DNA from: DATFDN01 sp963767645
Lineage (GTDB): Bacteria > Pseudomonadota > Alphaproteobacteria > Acetobacterales > Acetobacteraceae
Assembly: GCA_963767645.1 (NCBI GenBank)
Contig: CAVYEW010000003.1
Coordinates: 1 to 64,000, forward strand
DNA length: 64,000 nt
Direction of reading: 5' to 3'
Below, piece by piece: positions 26,276-34,895 of the stretch; position 1 is the first letter of the stretch, and each line of letters starts with the position of its first letter. The notes under the pieces are model-generated. The model did no database searches. It had not been told where the DNA came from and worked only from the letters and a program-made list of their open reading frames with translations. The translations under genes and the position numbers were made by a program.

Positions 26276-27412
26276 ATGCGCGATGAGCACGACAGCAAGG
26301 ATCAGCGCGGTGATCTCTACGCCCGCGAGGTGCGCGCGCTTGAGGAACTTTCGCGGCTGGTGCGGCCGGTAAAGAGGCTGTCCACGCTGTTTCGGGCAAT
26401 CGCGATTGCGGCGGCGGTCGGGCTGGTGATCGCGACCCTCGGCGACGTGGTAATGATCGTCTTCGCTGCGGCGCTGGTTGCCGTCCTGCTGCGCGGCTTG
26501 GCCGAGAGGTTGGGGCGGGCGACCTATATCGGCACCGGCTGGGGACTGGTGGCCGTGATCGTGGGCGTGGTTGCTTTGCTGGGGGTGCTCGTCTGGTGGC
26601 ACGGCCAGGACTTGGCGGAGCAGTTTGGCCAGCTTCAAGAAGGTCTGGCGAGACAATTCGAGACCCTGCGCGAGCAGTTGCAGCAGGCGGATTGGGGACG
26701 GAGACTTCTGGCCCAGCTCCCCTTCGGCCTCGGCGCCGATGACGCGGGCCAGACGGGCACTCCGACCGGCACCGGGGCGGGTCTGCGGAGCCTCGCCGGC
26801 TTGGTCGCTGGCGCACTCTGGTCGGCGCTCGGCCTGCTCGGCACTTTCGGCGTGATCCTGGTGGCGGGGCTCTACATCGCCGCCGCGCCGCAATCCTACG
26901 TGGAGGGGATGGTCGGCCTGCTGTCTCCCAGGCAGAGGGCGCCGACCCGCCGTGTGCTGGACCAGGTCGGCCGCACACTGTGGGGATGGCTGGTGGGCCA
27001 GTTCCTCGACATGCTGATAGTGGGCGTGCTGTGCGGCACGGGCCTGCTCCTGCTCGGGATGCCGCTCGCCTTCATTCTGGCGCTGATCGCCGGGCTGCTG
27101 AACTTCGTCCCCTACATCGGCGCTATCGCCGGCGCGGTCCCGGCCGTGCTGATCGCACTCTCGGTGGGCAGGGAGGAGGCGCTGTTCGTCGGCCTCCTCT
27201 ATCTCGCGGTCCAGACATTCGAAGGCAACATCCTGGCGCCCTTGATCCAGAAGCGCACCATCGACCTGCCTCCGGCGCTGACGATTCTTTCGCAAACCGC
27301 GCTCGGGGTAATCTTCGGTCTGCTTGGGGTCATCCTGGCGACCCCTTTCGCCGCAGCAGTCCTCGCCGCTGTTCAGGCGGTTCGGGCGGACACGCCCGAA
27401 TCTGTCGATTGA
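26276..27412 (+). CDS. AI-2E family transporter (PerM-like)
   Basis: 378 residues, about eight TM helices. The family features are a soluble periplasmic/coiled segment (EQFGQLQEGLARQFETLREQ) between the third and fourth helices and the C-terminal signature IAGLLNFVPYIGAIAGAVPA followed by EGNILAPLIQKRTIDLPPAL. Members include the proposed AI-2 exporter TqsA and PerM; most have unknown substrates. A TTG at 26252 overlaps the previous stop, but the ATG at 26276 gives the more usual start. Confidence 0.85.
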   Translation: MRDEHDSKDQRGDLYAREVRALEELSRLVRPVKRLSTLFRAIAIAAAVGLVIATLGDVVMIVFAAALVAVLLRGLAERLGRATYIGTGWGLVAVIVGVVALLGVLVWWHGQDLAEQFGQLQEGLARQFETLREQLQQADWGRRLLAQLPFGLGADDAGQTGTPTGTGAGLRSLAGLVAGALWSALGLLGTFGVILVAGLYIAAAPQSYVEGMVGLLSPRQRAPTRRVLDQVGRTLWGWLVGQFLDMLIVGVLCGTGLLLLGMPLAFILALIAGLLNFVPYIGAIAGAVPAVLIALSVGREEALFVGLLYLAVQTFEGNILAPLIQKRTIDLPPALTILSQTALGVIFGLLGVILATPFAAAVLAAVQAVRADTPESVD

Positions 27413-27636
27413 TCCGCAGGGTGCGGTTGAACCCGCGACCGAGGGCGCCACATGAACGCGACTAAAAAGATCCGGGCCCCTCTGGCGGAGACGTCGGCGA
27501 AGATGCCGGCCAACTCCGCGATGTCGGATCGCCGCGCGCCTCAGTGCCGTGTCGATCTGCTGCCGGGCCATTCGCTTCGCATCGATGATCGACCCTCCTG
27601 TGGCGCGCAATGCAGCAACCAGAGGAGCATTGCTCA

Positions 27637-28095
27637 ATGTCGATCAACCGTGCCGATCCGATCTCAGCCGGCCAGGATCACCAGCATTATCCATGGAACC
27701 TGCTCTGGGCTGTGAGCATCGCCGCCGCCGCCGTCGCGCGCGCCGATGGTCGTGTTCACCCCGCCGAGCGCCGCCAGCTCAGCTGGTATCTGCACCGCTC
27801 CGAAGTACAAGGGTTAGGGTCGCCGCTTGCGCGCGGGCTGTTCGACAAGTGCGTGCGCGAGCTTGAACGCGATCCTGCGAGCGAGCGGCGCGTGCTCGCT
27901 GGCGTCCTGGCGGGATTCGATGGAACTCCCTGGGCCTGGGTTATCCTGCGAGCGGCGGAGCACGTAGCGGCCGCCGACGGCGCGGTGCATCAGGCGGAGG
28001 TGCGGGCGATCGATACCATCCGCACCATTCTTAACCTGCCGACCGGAGTGCCGGAGCGCCACGTGGCCTGCGTGCTTTGGCACGGCCGCGCATGA
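27637..28095 (+). CDS. TerB-like domain protein
   Basis: 152 residues. The TerB-like helical fold is indicated by two acidic helices: AAAAVARADGRVHPAERRQLSWYL and EHVAAADGAVHQAEVRAIDTI, each with the A-x2-DG-x-V-x3-E pattern. Such domains bind metal and accompany tellurite-resistance and phage-defence modules. The ATG at 27637 follows GAGGAG at modest distance. Its stop overlaps the next ATG (ATGA at 28092-28095), and a TerC gene lies 1 kb downstream, consistent with a tellurite/stress membrane cluster. Confidence 0.7.
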   Translation: MSINRADPISAGQDHQHYPWNLLWAVSIAAAAVARADGRVHPAERRQLSWYLHRSEVQGLGSPLARGLFDKCVRELERDPASERRVLAGVLAGFDGTPWAWVILRAAEHVAAADGAVHQAEVRAIDTIRTILNLPTGVPERHVACVLWHGRA

Positions 28096-28418
28096 ACACC
28101 GACAGTTCCACCCATTTAGAGCGACTCGCGGCGCGGTTGCCTGGTCCGATCCGTTCAGCGGTGGCGTGGTTGCTGCGGCCGGGCGCGAAATGGCTGCGGA
28201 TTCCGCTTGGCGCAGTTCTGATCCTTTGCGGGTTCCTGGGTTTCCTGCCGATCCTCGGGTTCTGGATGATCCCGCTCGGGGCGCTGCTGCTCGCAGAGGA
28301 TTTCCCGCTCGTGCGGAGACCGACGATCCGCGCCATCGACGCGGTCGAGAGCTGGTGGAAGCGGCGACACACGCCGGCAAAGAGAGAGCAAGAGACACAT
28401 GACTCCCTACACTCCTGA
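28092..28418 (+). CDS. Small PGPGW-like transmembrane protein
   Basis: 108 residues. The hydrophobic core is IPLGAVLILCGFLGFLPILG with FWMIPLGALLLAED, two adjacent TM helices, then a basic tail (VESWWKRRH). This resembles the PGPGW/tryptophan-rich small membrane protein group. No biochemical role is known. It is translationally coupled on both sides: ATGA overlap with the TerB-like gene upstream and a 20-bp overlap with the Bax inhibitor-1 gene downstream. Confidence 0.6.
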   Translation: MNTDSSTHLERLAARLPGPIRSAVAWLLRPGAKWLRIPLGAVLILCGFLGFLPILGFWMIPLGALLLAEDFPLVRRPTIRAIDAVESWWKRRHTPAKREQETHDSLHS

Positions 28419-29136
28419 TCCCTGGGACGTCGGCCACATCGAGCCGCCGTTCCGGCCGACCAGGCCGCGAGCCGCGATCGACGCGGCGCTGCGCGGCTTC
28501 ATGCTGCGCGTCTTCAACACGATGGCGGGCGGCCTGGCACTGACCGGCATTGTCGCCTACGCAGCGGCCGCATCCGGCCTCTATGCGGCGATCGCCGGCA
28601 CCCCGCTGCTCTGGCTGGTGGTGCTCGCCCCGGTTGCGTTCGCGCTGCTGCTCGGCCTCGGCATCGGACGCATGAGCCCCGGCGCCGCGCAGCTCGCGTT
28701 CTGGAGCTACGCGGCGCTGATGGGACTGTCGCTGGCCGGCATCTTTCTCGTCTATACCGGTGCCAGCATCGCGCGCGTGTTCTTCATCAGCGCCGGCGCG
28801 TTCGCCGCCACCGCGGCCTGGGGCTACACCACGCACACCGATTTCAGCCGCTTCGGCTCGTTTCTGTTCATGGGCCTGGTCGGCATCGTGCTGGCCAGCG
28901 TGGTGAACGTGTTCCTTGGATCGACCGCCGTGCAGTTCGCGGTCTCGGTGATCGGCGTACTGGTGTTCACCGGCCTCACCGTCTACGACACCCAGCGCCT
29001 GAAGGAGATGCACGCCAACACCTGGGATGCCGACGCAGGCGGGCGTGCTGCGATCCTCGGCGCGCTCACACTCTATCTCGACTTCATCAACCTGTTCGTC
29101 TCGCTGCTACAGCTTTTCGGCACGCGGCGGGACTGA
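28399..29136 (+). CDS. Bax inhibitor-1/YccA family membrane protein
   Basis: 245 residues with seven hydrophobic segments. The BI-1 family pattern is seen: FMLRVFNTMAGGLALTGIVAY at the first helix, the FISAGAFAATAAWGYTTHTD segment, and the conserved end VFTGLTVYDTQRLKEM with DFINLFVSLLQLFG. The paired aspartates (YDTQ and LYLDFIN) form the pH-sensing proton/calcium leak site in characterised BI-1 homologues. It probably acts in envelope stress. Part of the TerB-TerC run. Confidence 0.92.
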   Translation: MTPYTPDPWDVGHIEPPFRPTRPRAAIDAALRGFMLRVFNTMAGGLALTGIVAYAAAASGLYAAIAGTPLLWLVVLAPVAFALLLGLGIGRMSPGAAQLAFWSYAALMGLSLAGIFLVYTGASIARVFFISAGAFAATAAWGYTTHTDFSRFGSFLFMGLVGIVLASVVNVFLGSTAVQFAVSVIGVLVFTGLTVYDTQRLKEMHANTWDADAGGRAAILGALTLYLDFINLFVSLLQLFGTRRD

Positions 29137-29162
29137 CGGGCTGAGCAGGAAGCGACACCGCA

Positions 29163-29915
29163 ATGGACTGGCTCTCCGACCCGCAGATCTGGGCGAGCCT
29201 GCTGACGCTGACCGCGCTGGAAATCGTGCTCGGCATCGACAACCTCATTTTCCTCTCCATCCTCGCCGCCCGGCTCCCGCCCGAGCGCCAGCCGATCGCG
29301 CGGCAGATCGGCCTCGTTCTCGCGCTCGGCCTGCGTCTCGGCCTGCTCGCGGCCCTCACCTGGATCATGCGGTTGACCGAGCCGGTGGTCGGTGTCGCCG
29401 GCTGGGCGTTTTCCTGGCGTGACCTCATCCTGATCGGCGGCGGCCTGTTCCTGGTCTACAAGGGTACGGGCGAGATCCATGCGCGGATCGAGGGCGCTGG
29501 GGAACACGCGGGCGCGCAGGCAGGGCGCGCGAGCTTGGTCGGATCCGTCGCGCAGATCGCCCTGCTCGACATCGTGTTCTCGCTCGATAGCGTGATCACC
29601 GCCGTCGGCATGGCAAACCGGCTTCCGGTGATGATGGCGGCGGTGGTCATTGCCGTGGGGGTGATGATGGTCGCCGCCGCATCTGTCTCCGGCTTCGTCA
29701 ACCGGCATCCGACGGTGAAGATGCTGGCGCTGTCGTTCCTGCTGCTGATCGGCATGACGCTGATTGCCGACGGGTTCGGTGCTCATGTCCCGAAGGGCTA
29801 CATCTACGCGGCGATCGGCTTCTCGATGCTTGTCGAACTGCTTAATCAGCTCGCCGGTCGCAACCGGCGGCGCGGAGGGGCTGCGGCGGGCCGGCGTGGG
29901 AGCGCCGGGCGGTGA
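29163..29915 (+). CDS. TerC family integral membrane protein
   Basis: 250 residues. TerC/YkoY-type features: WASLLTLTALEIVLGIDNLIFLSI, where the acidic residues of the LGIDN motif are conserved, and the second acidic motif LDIVFSLDSVITAVGMA. About seven TM helices. Family members export Mn(II) and protect secreted metalloproteins or confer tellurite tolerance. The stop at 29913-29915 is followed in the same frame by a PAP2 phosphatase remnant. It lies in the same transcription unit as the TerB-like, PGPGW and Bax inhibitor-1 genes. Confidence 0.92.
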   Translation: MDWLSDPQIWASLLTLTALEIVLGIDNLIFLSILAARLPPERQPIARQIGLVLALGLRLGLLAALTWIMRLTEPVVGVAGWAFSWRDLILIGGGLFLVYKGTGEIHARIEGAGEHAGAQAGRASLVGSVAQIALLDIVFSLDSVITAVGMANRLPVMMAAVVIAVGVMMVAAASVSGFVNRHPTVKMLALSFLLLIGMTLIADGFGAHVPKGYIYAAIGFSMLVELLNQLAGRNRRRGGAAAGRRGSAGR

Positions 29916-30140
29916 CGCTCCCGCCGGCGCGCGCGCTTCGCGGTTGCCTTCTGGACCTCAGCCCTGATCGCGCTTCTCGGTTTCAGCCGAGTCGATCCTG
30001 GCGTACATTTCGCGACCGATGCCGCGGGAGCTTTCCTGGTGGGCAGCTTCTGGCTCGTGGTCGGCATCGGGCTGGCCGAATGCAGGCGCACGGCGACGCA
30101 TGCGCGAACCGCGAAGCGAGACGCAGTGACGTCCTTGTGA
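29916..30140 (+). pseudogene. PAP2 phosphatase C-terminal remnant
   Basis: Read in the same frame as terC, immediately after its stop, about 74 codons give an intact PAP2 third motif, SRVDPGVHFATD (SR-x5-H-x3-D), flanked by two hydrophobic helices (FWTSALIALLGF and AGAFLVGSFWLVVGIGLAE), ending at TGA 30138-30140. The first and second phosphatase motifs (K-x6-RP and PSGH) are absent and there is no start codon. It is the 3' stump of a deleted phosphatidic-acid phosphatase-type gene. Confidence 0.65.
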
Positions 30141-30246
30141 CCCCGGCTCGCGTTCCGGGCTTCTCCTATGCGCTCTAGCCTCTAGCCGGACTGCCCGCGG
30201 CGGGGTCCAAGCGTGCAGCCGATGCGACCAACAAGGGGGAACGCCA

Positions 30247-31983
30247 ATGAGGCACAAATCTGGCGCACGAAGCGCGCGAGGACCGGAGTGGCTGGCCTTG
30301 GGCGGAGGCGCCCTGCTTGGCGTGTTCGCGGCCGCATCCTCGGCCACGGCCCAGACCTCCGCAGGCGGAGCCGGCTGCTCGATGGGAGCCCTGACCGGGG
30401 TGGTTCCCGGCGCGACCATCATCTCCGCAACCAGCGTGGCCGCCGCATCCCCGACCCCGGCCTATTGCGACGTGATCGGTACGCTCAACACCAGCAGCGA
30501 GAAGGCGCCGGCCGGCTCCGCCGGCTTCGAGCTGCGTCTGCCGGACAACTGGAACGGCAAGTTCCTGTTCTTCGGGGTCGGCGGCCTGGCTGGCAGCACC
30601 TACGCCGATTTCGCTGGCAACCCGACGGATCTCGCGGAGGCACTGCCGAAAGGGTACGCGACCGCGATCACCGATACCGGCCACTTAGCAGGCGGCACGG
30701 ATGCGAGCTGGGCTCTGGTGGCGCCGGGCAAGCCGGATCGGGCGAAGGTCGTCGACTACTACTACCGCGCCACCCACGAGGTGACGGTCGCCGGCAAGCA
30801 GCTCGTCGAGGCCTATTACGGCAACCCGATCGGCAACGCCTATTTCGACGGCTGCTCGAACGGCGGGCGGCAGGCGATGGTCGAGGCGGCACGCTATCCG
30901 GAGGATTATGACGGCATCATCGCCGGCGCCCCGTTCCAGGACATCCGCACCATTCTCGGCGGCCTCAAGGACGCGAAGGCGCTGTTCGCCACGCCGTCGA
31001 GCTATCTCCCCGCCAGCCTGCTGCCGGCGATCGACGCGGCGGTCTATGCCGCCTGCGATGCGCTGGACGGCGTCATGGATGGGCTGATCCAGAACCCGGC
31101 GCAATGCACGTTCAAGCCCTCCGACCTGGTCTGCGCCGCGGGCCAGACGGCGAACTGCCTGACCCAGGACCAAGCGAACTTCCTCACCACCTATATCAGC
31201 CCGGTGCGCAACGAAGCCGGCGATTTGATCTATCCGGGCTTCTCGATCACTGACCTCGCCAATGGCGGGCTCGATGCCTGGACCGTCGGCACCACGCCCC
31301 CGACCGCGCCCGGCACCGCCGAGCCCTGGGGCAACAACGGCTTTGCCCCAGCCCCGCTCGGCTTCCAGTTCGTGGACCACATCATCAAGTACCTGGTCAC
31401 GCGCGACCCGACCTATAACATCTTCACGTATCCGATCGGCATCGATGGGGTAGTGACGCCGGAGGGGCTGGCACTTTTCGACGCGCGGACGGCGAAAGGC
31501 AGCGCCGCAGCGCCCGAGGACTTCCAGACCTTCATCGGCCAGAACCGCAAGCTGCTCTGGTATCACGGCTACAGCGACCCGGCGCTGCCACCCTTCCGCT
31601 CCGTGCTGCTCTACGAGCAGCTCGCCGCCTTGGCGCAGGGGTCCTATGCGGGACTGCAGGACAATGTCCGCCTGTTCATGGTCCCCGACATGCAGCATTG
31701 CGGCGGCGGGCCCGGCCCGAACGTGTTCGACACGCTGAGCGCGCTGGATGCGTGGGTCACGCAGGGCCAGGCGCCGGACGGCATCGTCGCGGCGCATTAT
31801 ACGAACAATGATCCGACAAAGCCCGTGACCCGCACCATGCCGCTCTGCCAGTTCCCCGAACAGGCCACGTACAACGGCACTGGCGACGTGAACCAGGCCT
31901 CAAGCTGGAGCTGCACGCCCAACAGCAAGCTGCTGCAGGTCGGGCCGGCCGGCGAGCAGGCCGGGCTGACTCCTGGCGGGTAA
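30247..31983 (+). CDS. Tannase/feruloyl esterase family hydrolase (copy 1)
   Basis: 578 residues with an N-terminal signal peptide (about 37 residues, ending SATAQ), so exported. Tannase-family alpha/beta hydrolase: nucleophile motif GCSNGGRQAM (Ser about residue 204, paired with the preceding Cys of the CS-D-HC motif), the YDGIIAGAP strand, a large lid with disulfide cysteines (CTF, CAAGQTANC), the acid in YHGYSDPALPP, and MQHCGGGPGP providing the His-Cys. It hydrolyses ester bonds of galloyl or feruloyl-type phenolics from plant matter. A paralogue follows 41 bp downstream. Confidence 0.9.
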   Translation: MRHKSGARSARGPEWLALGGGALLGVFAAASSATAQTSAGGAGCSMGALTGVVPGATIISATSVAAASPTPAYCDVIGTLNTSSEKAPAGSAGFELRLPDNWNGKFLFFGVGGLAGSTYADFAGNPTDLAEALPKGYATAITDTGHLAGGTDASWALVAPGKPDRAKVVDYYYRATHEVTVAGKQLVEAYYGNPIGNAYFDGCSNGGRQAMVEAARYPEDYDGIIAGAPFQDIRTILGGLKDAKALFATPSSYLPASLLPAIDAAVYAACDALDGVMDGLIQNPAQCTFKPSDLVCAAGQTANCLTQDQANFLTTYISPVRNEAGDLIYPGFSITDLANGGLDAWTVGTTPPTAPGTAEPWGNNGFAPAPLGFQFVDHIIKYLVTRDPTYNIFTYPIGIDGVVTPEGLALFDARTAKGSAAAPEDFQTFIGQNRKLLWYHGYSDPALPPFRSVLLYEQLAALAQGSYAGLQDNVRLFMVPDMQHCGGGPGPNVFDTLSALDAWVTQGQAPDGIVAAHYTNNDPTKPVTRTMPLCQFPEQATYNGTGDVNQASSWSCTPNSKLLQVGPAGEQAGLTPGG

Positions 31984-32024
31984 CGGCGCCCAAGCCGGAG
32001 AAAATAAGCTGTCGGGAGGATGAA

Positions 32025-33782
32025 ATGAAATCACAGGCGTCGCAAAGGCGGGGGGCAGGAGCATGTCGCTTGAATGCAACGCTGTACCCGGCTTGTGGAC
32101 TGGCAGGCGTCCTGTTCGCGGCCACAGCGCTCAGTGCTAAGCCGGCAGCCGCATCTTGCGAAGACCTCATCAATGCGTCTGTGAGTGAGGGAACGATCAC
32201 CCTGGCAGAGTCCCACCCGGCTGGGTCCTTCGCCGCGCCGGATGGAACCACATACACGAACCTGCCCGCTTTCTGCCGTGTGGCGGCAACCCTGACACCC
32301 AGCCCAGACTCGAACATCAAGGTCGAGGTCTGGATGCCGAACTCCGACTGGAACGGGCGTTATGTTGGGACGGGCAATGGCGGGTATGCGGGCACCATTG
32401 CCTACAGTGAGCTGGCGCCTACGCTACAGTTCGGCTTCGCTGTCGCCAACACGGATATGGGGACCACGCCGGCCACGCCGCTGGACGGCAAGCCGCTGGT
32501 CGGCCATCCCGAGCGGTGGATCGACTGGGGCTATCGCTCGACCCACCTGATGACGGTGGCCGCGAAGGAGATCATCACTGCCTTTTACAGCCAAAACCCG
32601 CAATATTCCTATTTCACCGGGTGCTCCACCGGTGGTGGGCAGGCTCTGCATGAGGCCGAGCAGTTCCCCTTCGACTATGATGGCATCGTTGGCGGGGCCC
32701 CGGCTGAAAACCGCACGCACCTGCACACCGCCATCCTGTGGGACTACTACGTCACGCATCTCGCGCCGGACTCTCTGCTTCCAGCGGACAAGGCGCAGCT
32801 CGTCACCAACGCGGTCCTAGGAGCCTGCGCGGTCCAAAGCGGTGGCCTAGCGTCGGATCCGTTCCTGACGGACCCACGCCGATGCAATTGGGACCCGGCC
32901 ACTTTGCAATGCACTGGAAGCGATACGTCTGGCTGCGTGACCGCAGGGCAGGTGCAGGCGCTGAAGCTGCTTTATGACGGCCCGAGGAATCCCCGCACCG
33001 ACCGTCTCATCTATCCTGGTATTCCCCGCGGCAGCGAGAGTGGCAGCACCTTCGACGTGCCCGCTCTGGAGGGCCTGTCACCCCTGGTCCCGTCCAGCGA
33101 ACCCCTGTTCGACGGCCTGTTCTACTGGGTTTTCGGCCCCGACTGGGACTGGCGCAGCTTCGATTTCGACCGCAACGAAGCGCAGCTCGATCAAGTGTTG
33201 GCAGCCAGCCAGAACGCGAACAGCACGGACCTGAGCCGGTTCCGGGGGCATGGCGGCAAGTTCCTCATGTATCACGGCTGGGCCGATCCGCTGGTGCCCC
33301 CGCAGGATGACATCAACTACTTCCTCCGCTTGTTGGCCCGGGAGGCCAGAAGCAGTGGAAGCGCAGCGCTGGCGCAGGTTCAGGAGTTCTATCGCCTCTT
33401 CATGGCACCCGGGATGGGACACTGTGGCAGCGGCCCAGGGCCGAATGTGTTCGGCGGTGCCGATAATCCCGGCGGGCCGGCGGACCCGCAGCACAATGTG
33501 CTGCTCGCGCTACAGCATTGGGTCGAGGATGGCATGGCCCCGGACCAGATCATCGCGACGAAGTACAAGAACGATACCCCTGCGCAGGGCATGGTGATGA
33601 CCCGACCGCTTTGCGTATTCCCGAAAGTCCCCCACTACGCGGGGTCCGGTGATCCCAACGTTGCCGACAGCTTCGAATGCGTCCCGGACCTGGTGCGCGA
33701 CAACCCGATGCCGGCACCGGAATACCTGGCCCCTAACTTCTTCGAGGCTCCCTTCGAGTATCGGTTCGGCAATCCGGGATGA
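32025..33782 (+). CDS. Tannase/feruloyl esterase family hydrolase (copy 2)
   Basis: 585 residues with a signal peptide of about 41 residues (ending KPAAA). Motifs match copy 1: GCSTGGGQALHEAEQ nucleophile region, YDGIVGGAPAENRTHLH, the acid in YHGWADPLVPPQDDINY, and MGHCGSGPGP. The two are clearly diverged, so the duplication is old and their substrates may differ. GGGAGGA precedes the ATG at 32025; an ATG five bases upstream is immediately closed by a stop. Likely cotranscribed with copy 1 as a pair of secreted plant-phenolic esterases. Confidence 0.92.
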   Translation: MKSQASQRRGAGACRLNATLYPACGLAGVLFAATALSAKPAAASCEDLINASVSEGTITLAESHPAGSFAAPDGTTYTNLPAFCRVAATLTPSPDSNIKVEVWMPNSDWNGRYVGTGNGGYAGTIAYSELAPTLQFGFAVANTDMGTTPATPLDGKPLVGHPERWIDWGYRSTHLMTVAAKEIITAFYSQNPQYSYFTGCSTGGGQALHEAEQFPFDYDGIVGGAPAENRTHLHTAILWDYYVTHLAPDSLLPADKAQLVTNAVLGACAVQSGGLASDPFLTDPRRCNWDPATLQCTGSDTSGCVTAGQVQALKLLYDGPRNPRTDRLIYPGIPRGSESGSTFDVPALEGLSPLVPSSEPLFDGLFYWVFGPDWDWRSFDFDRNEAQLDQVLAASQNANSTDLSRFRGHGGKFLMYHGWADPLVPPQDDINYFLRLLAREARSSGSAALAQVQEFYRLFMAPGMGHCGSGPGPNVFGGADNPGGPADPQHNVLLALQHWVEDGMAPDQIIATKYKNDTPAQGMVMTRPLCVFPKVPHYAGSGDPNVADSFECVPDLVRDNPMPAPEYLAPNFFEAPFEYRFGNPG

Positions 33783-33924
33783 GCTGAGCTTGACGGCCAG
33801 GGCGCATACCGTACGGCACGAGCCTTCGTTCCACGGGCTTGGCGTCGTGCGCGTGTTGGCAGCTTCGGATTTGGCCCGGATGGCGCGCAGGCCCGGCTGT
33901 CTTCTGGAAGGGAGAGCAGCCGCC

Positions 33925-34884
33925 CTACTCCACGGCCGGCGGGAGCAGCAGGCCCGCCGGCCACAGAGCATTGGGTCCCGGATCGAGGCCCAGCGCATCG
34001 ACCAGGTTGCGCCTGACGATCGCGCCATAGCCGCCCGTCTCCGCCAGCATCTCCGGTGCCCAACCCGGCCGCAGGCCCGGTAGGCGCGCGCGCAGCGGCA
34101 GGGCGACCGCCCTCCAGCTGCTGGCGGGCGCGTCGGCCGCAATCAGCGCGTCCATGATCCAGGCCACCAGCGCCGACCAGCGCGCGTCCGACACGCCCGT
34201 CGCCGCGATTATCGGCGACAGCGCCAGCGCTTCGCCCAGCAGGCGGCTGGTCAGGCGATTGACCCCGCCAGCGCGGCGCGTCGAAGCGAACTGCGTCGCT
34301 TCGCCCACGACGGCTTGGCAACGCTGGACGTTATAGGCATCCAGCATCTCCGCTTCCTCCTCGAAGCTCAGCCGCGCGAAGCTCAGATGAAGCTGCGCGG
34401 CGGCGGCCTCCAGCGCGCGCTGCGCCTCGCTGCCGATCATCAGGCAGATCGTGCGACCTTCGAGATCGCGCATACTGCGCGCCGGTGAGGACTCTGGCAC
34501 CATCAAGGCGATCCGTTCGATGAAGACGACCGGCCCCGGCAAGATGCCGGCGGCGAGCGCGTGGTCGTCGATGGCGTTGCCGGTAAGGAAGAACAGATCA
34601 TCGCTGCCATTGCGCACGGCGTCGAAGTCGCGATCCGCGCCGTAGAGGCGGAACTCGACGCGCCCGCCTGGACCCAGCACCGCAATCCCGACGGCCCGGC
34701 ACAGATCGACCGCGAGCCCGACCATCCGCCCATCCGGCGTGGGCGAGGCGAGCCCCGGCCGCTCCTCCGCGCCGCAGCGCACGGCGCCGGCGGCGCGCAC
34801 GCGATCAAGCACGCCGTCGGCGCGAACCGCAGAGATGCCGGATATGAGTGCCGCCGCAAACAGCAGCATTCGGGCCCATCGCAC
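33925..34884 (-). CDS. Amino-acid-type ABC transporter substrate-binding protein
   Basis: 319 residues, SBP_bac_3 fold like GltI. The N-terminus with a GTG start at 34884 gives MRWARMLLFAAALISG, a signal peptide with a proper basic n-region; TTG 34890 and ATG 34869 are alternatives. Typical blocks: VRAAGAVRCGAEERPGLASP, DGRMVGLAVDLCRAVGIAVLG, MRDLEGRTICLMIGSEAQRALE and MLDAYNVQRCQAVVGEATQ. No permease or ATPase gene is nearby, so it is an orphan binding protein. It starts 11 bp after the phosphoesterase stop and may be its operon partner. Confidence 0.75.
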   Translation of the reverse strand: MRWARMLLFAAALISGISAVRADGVLDRVRAAGAVRCGAEERPGLASPTPDGRMVGLAVDLCRAVGIAVLGPGGRVEFRLYGADRDFDAVRNGSDDLFFLTGNAIDDHALAAGILPGPVVFIERIALMVPESSPARSMRDLEGRTICLMIGSEAQRALEAAAAQLHLSFARLSFEEEAEMLDAYNVQRCQAVVGEATQFASTRRAGGVNRLTSRLLGEALALSPIIAATGVSDARWSALVAWIMDALIAADAPASSWRAVALPLRARLPGLRPGWAPEMLAETGGYGAIVRRNLVDALGLDPGPNALWPAGLLLPPAVE

Positions 34885-34895
34885 TGCCAATGCGC

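Noticed and set aside
27452..27715. Small open frame upstream of the TerB-like gene
   Set aside because: No ribosome site, no recognisable domain and a composition like out-of-frame sequence; it overlaps the better supported TerB-like start.
29912..30178. 88-codon plus-strand frame after terC
   Set aside because: Its translation is Arg/Ser-rich and featureless, while the neighbouring frame carries an intact PAP2 motif and hydrophobic helices.
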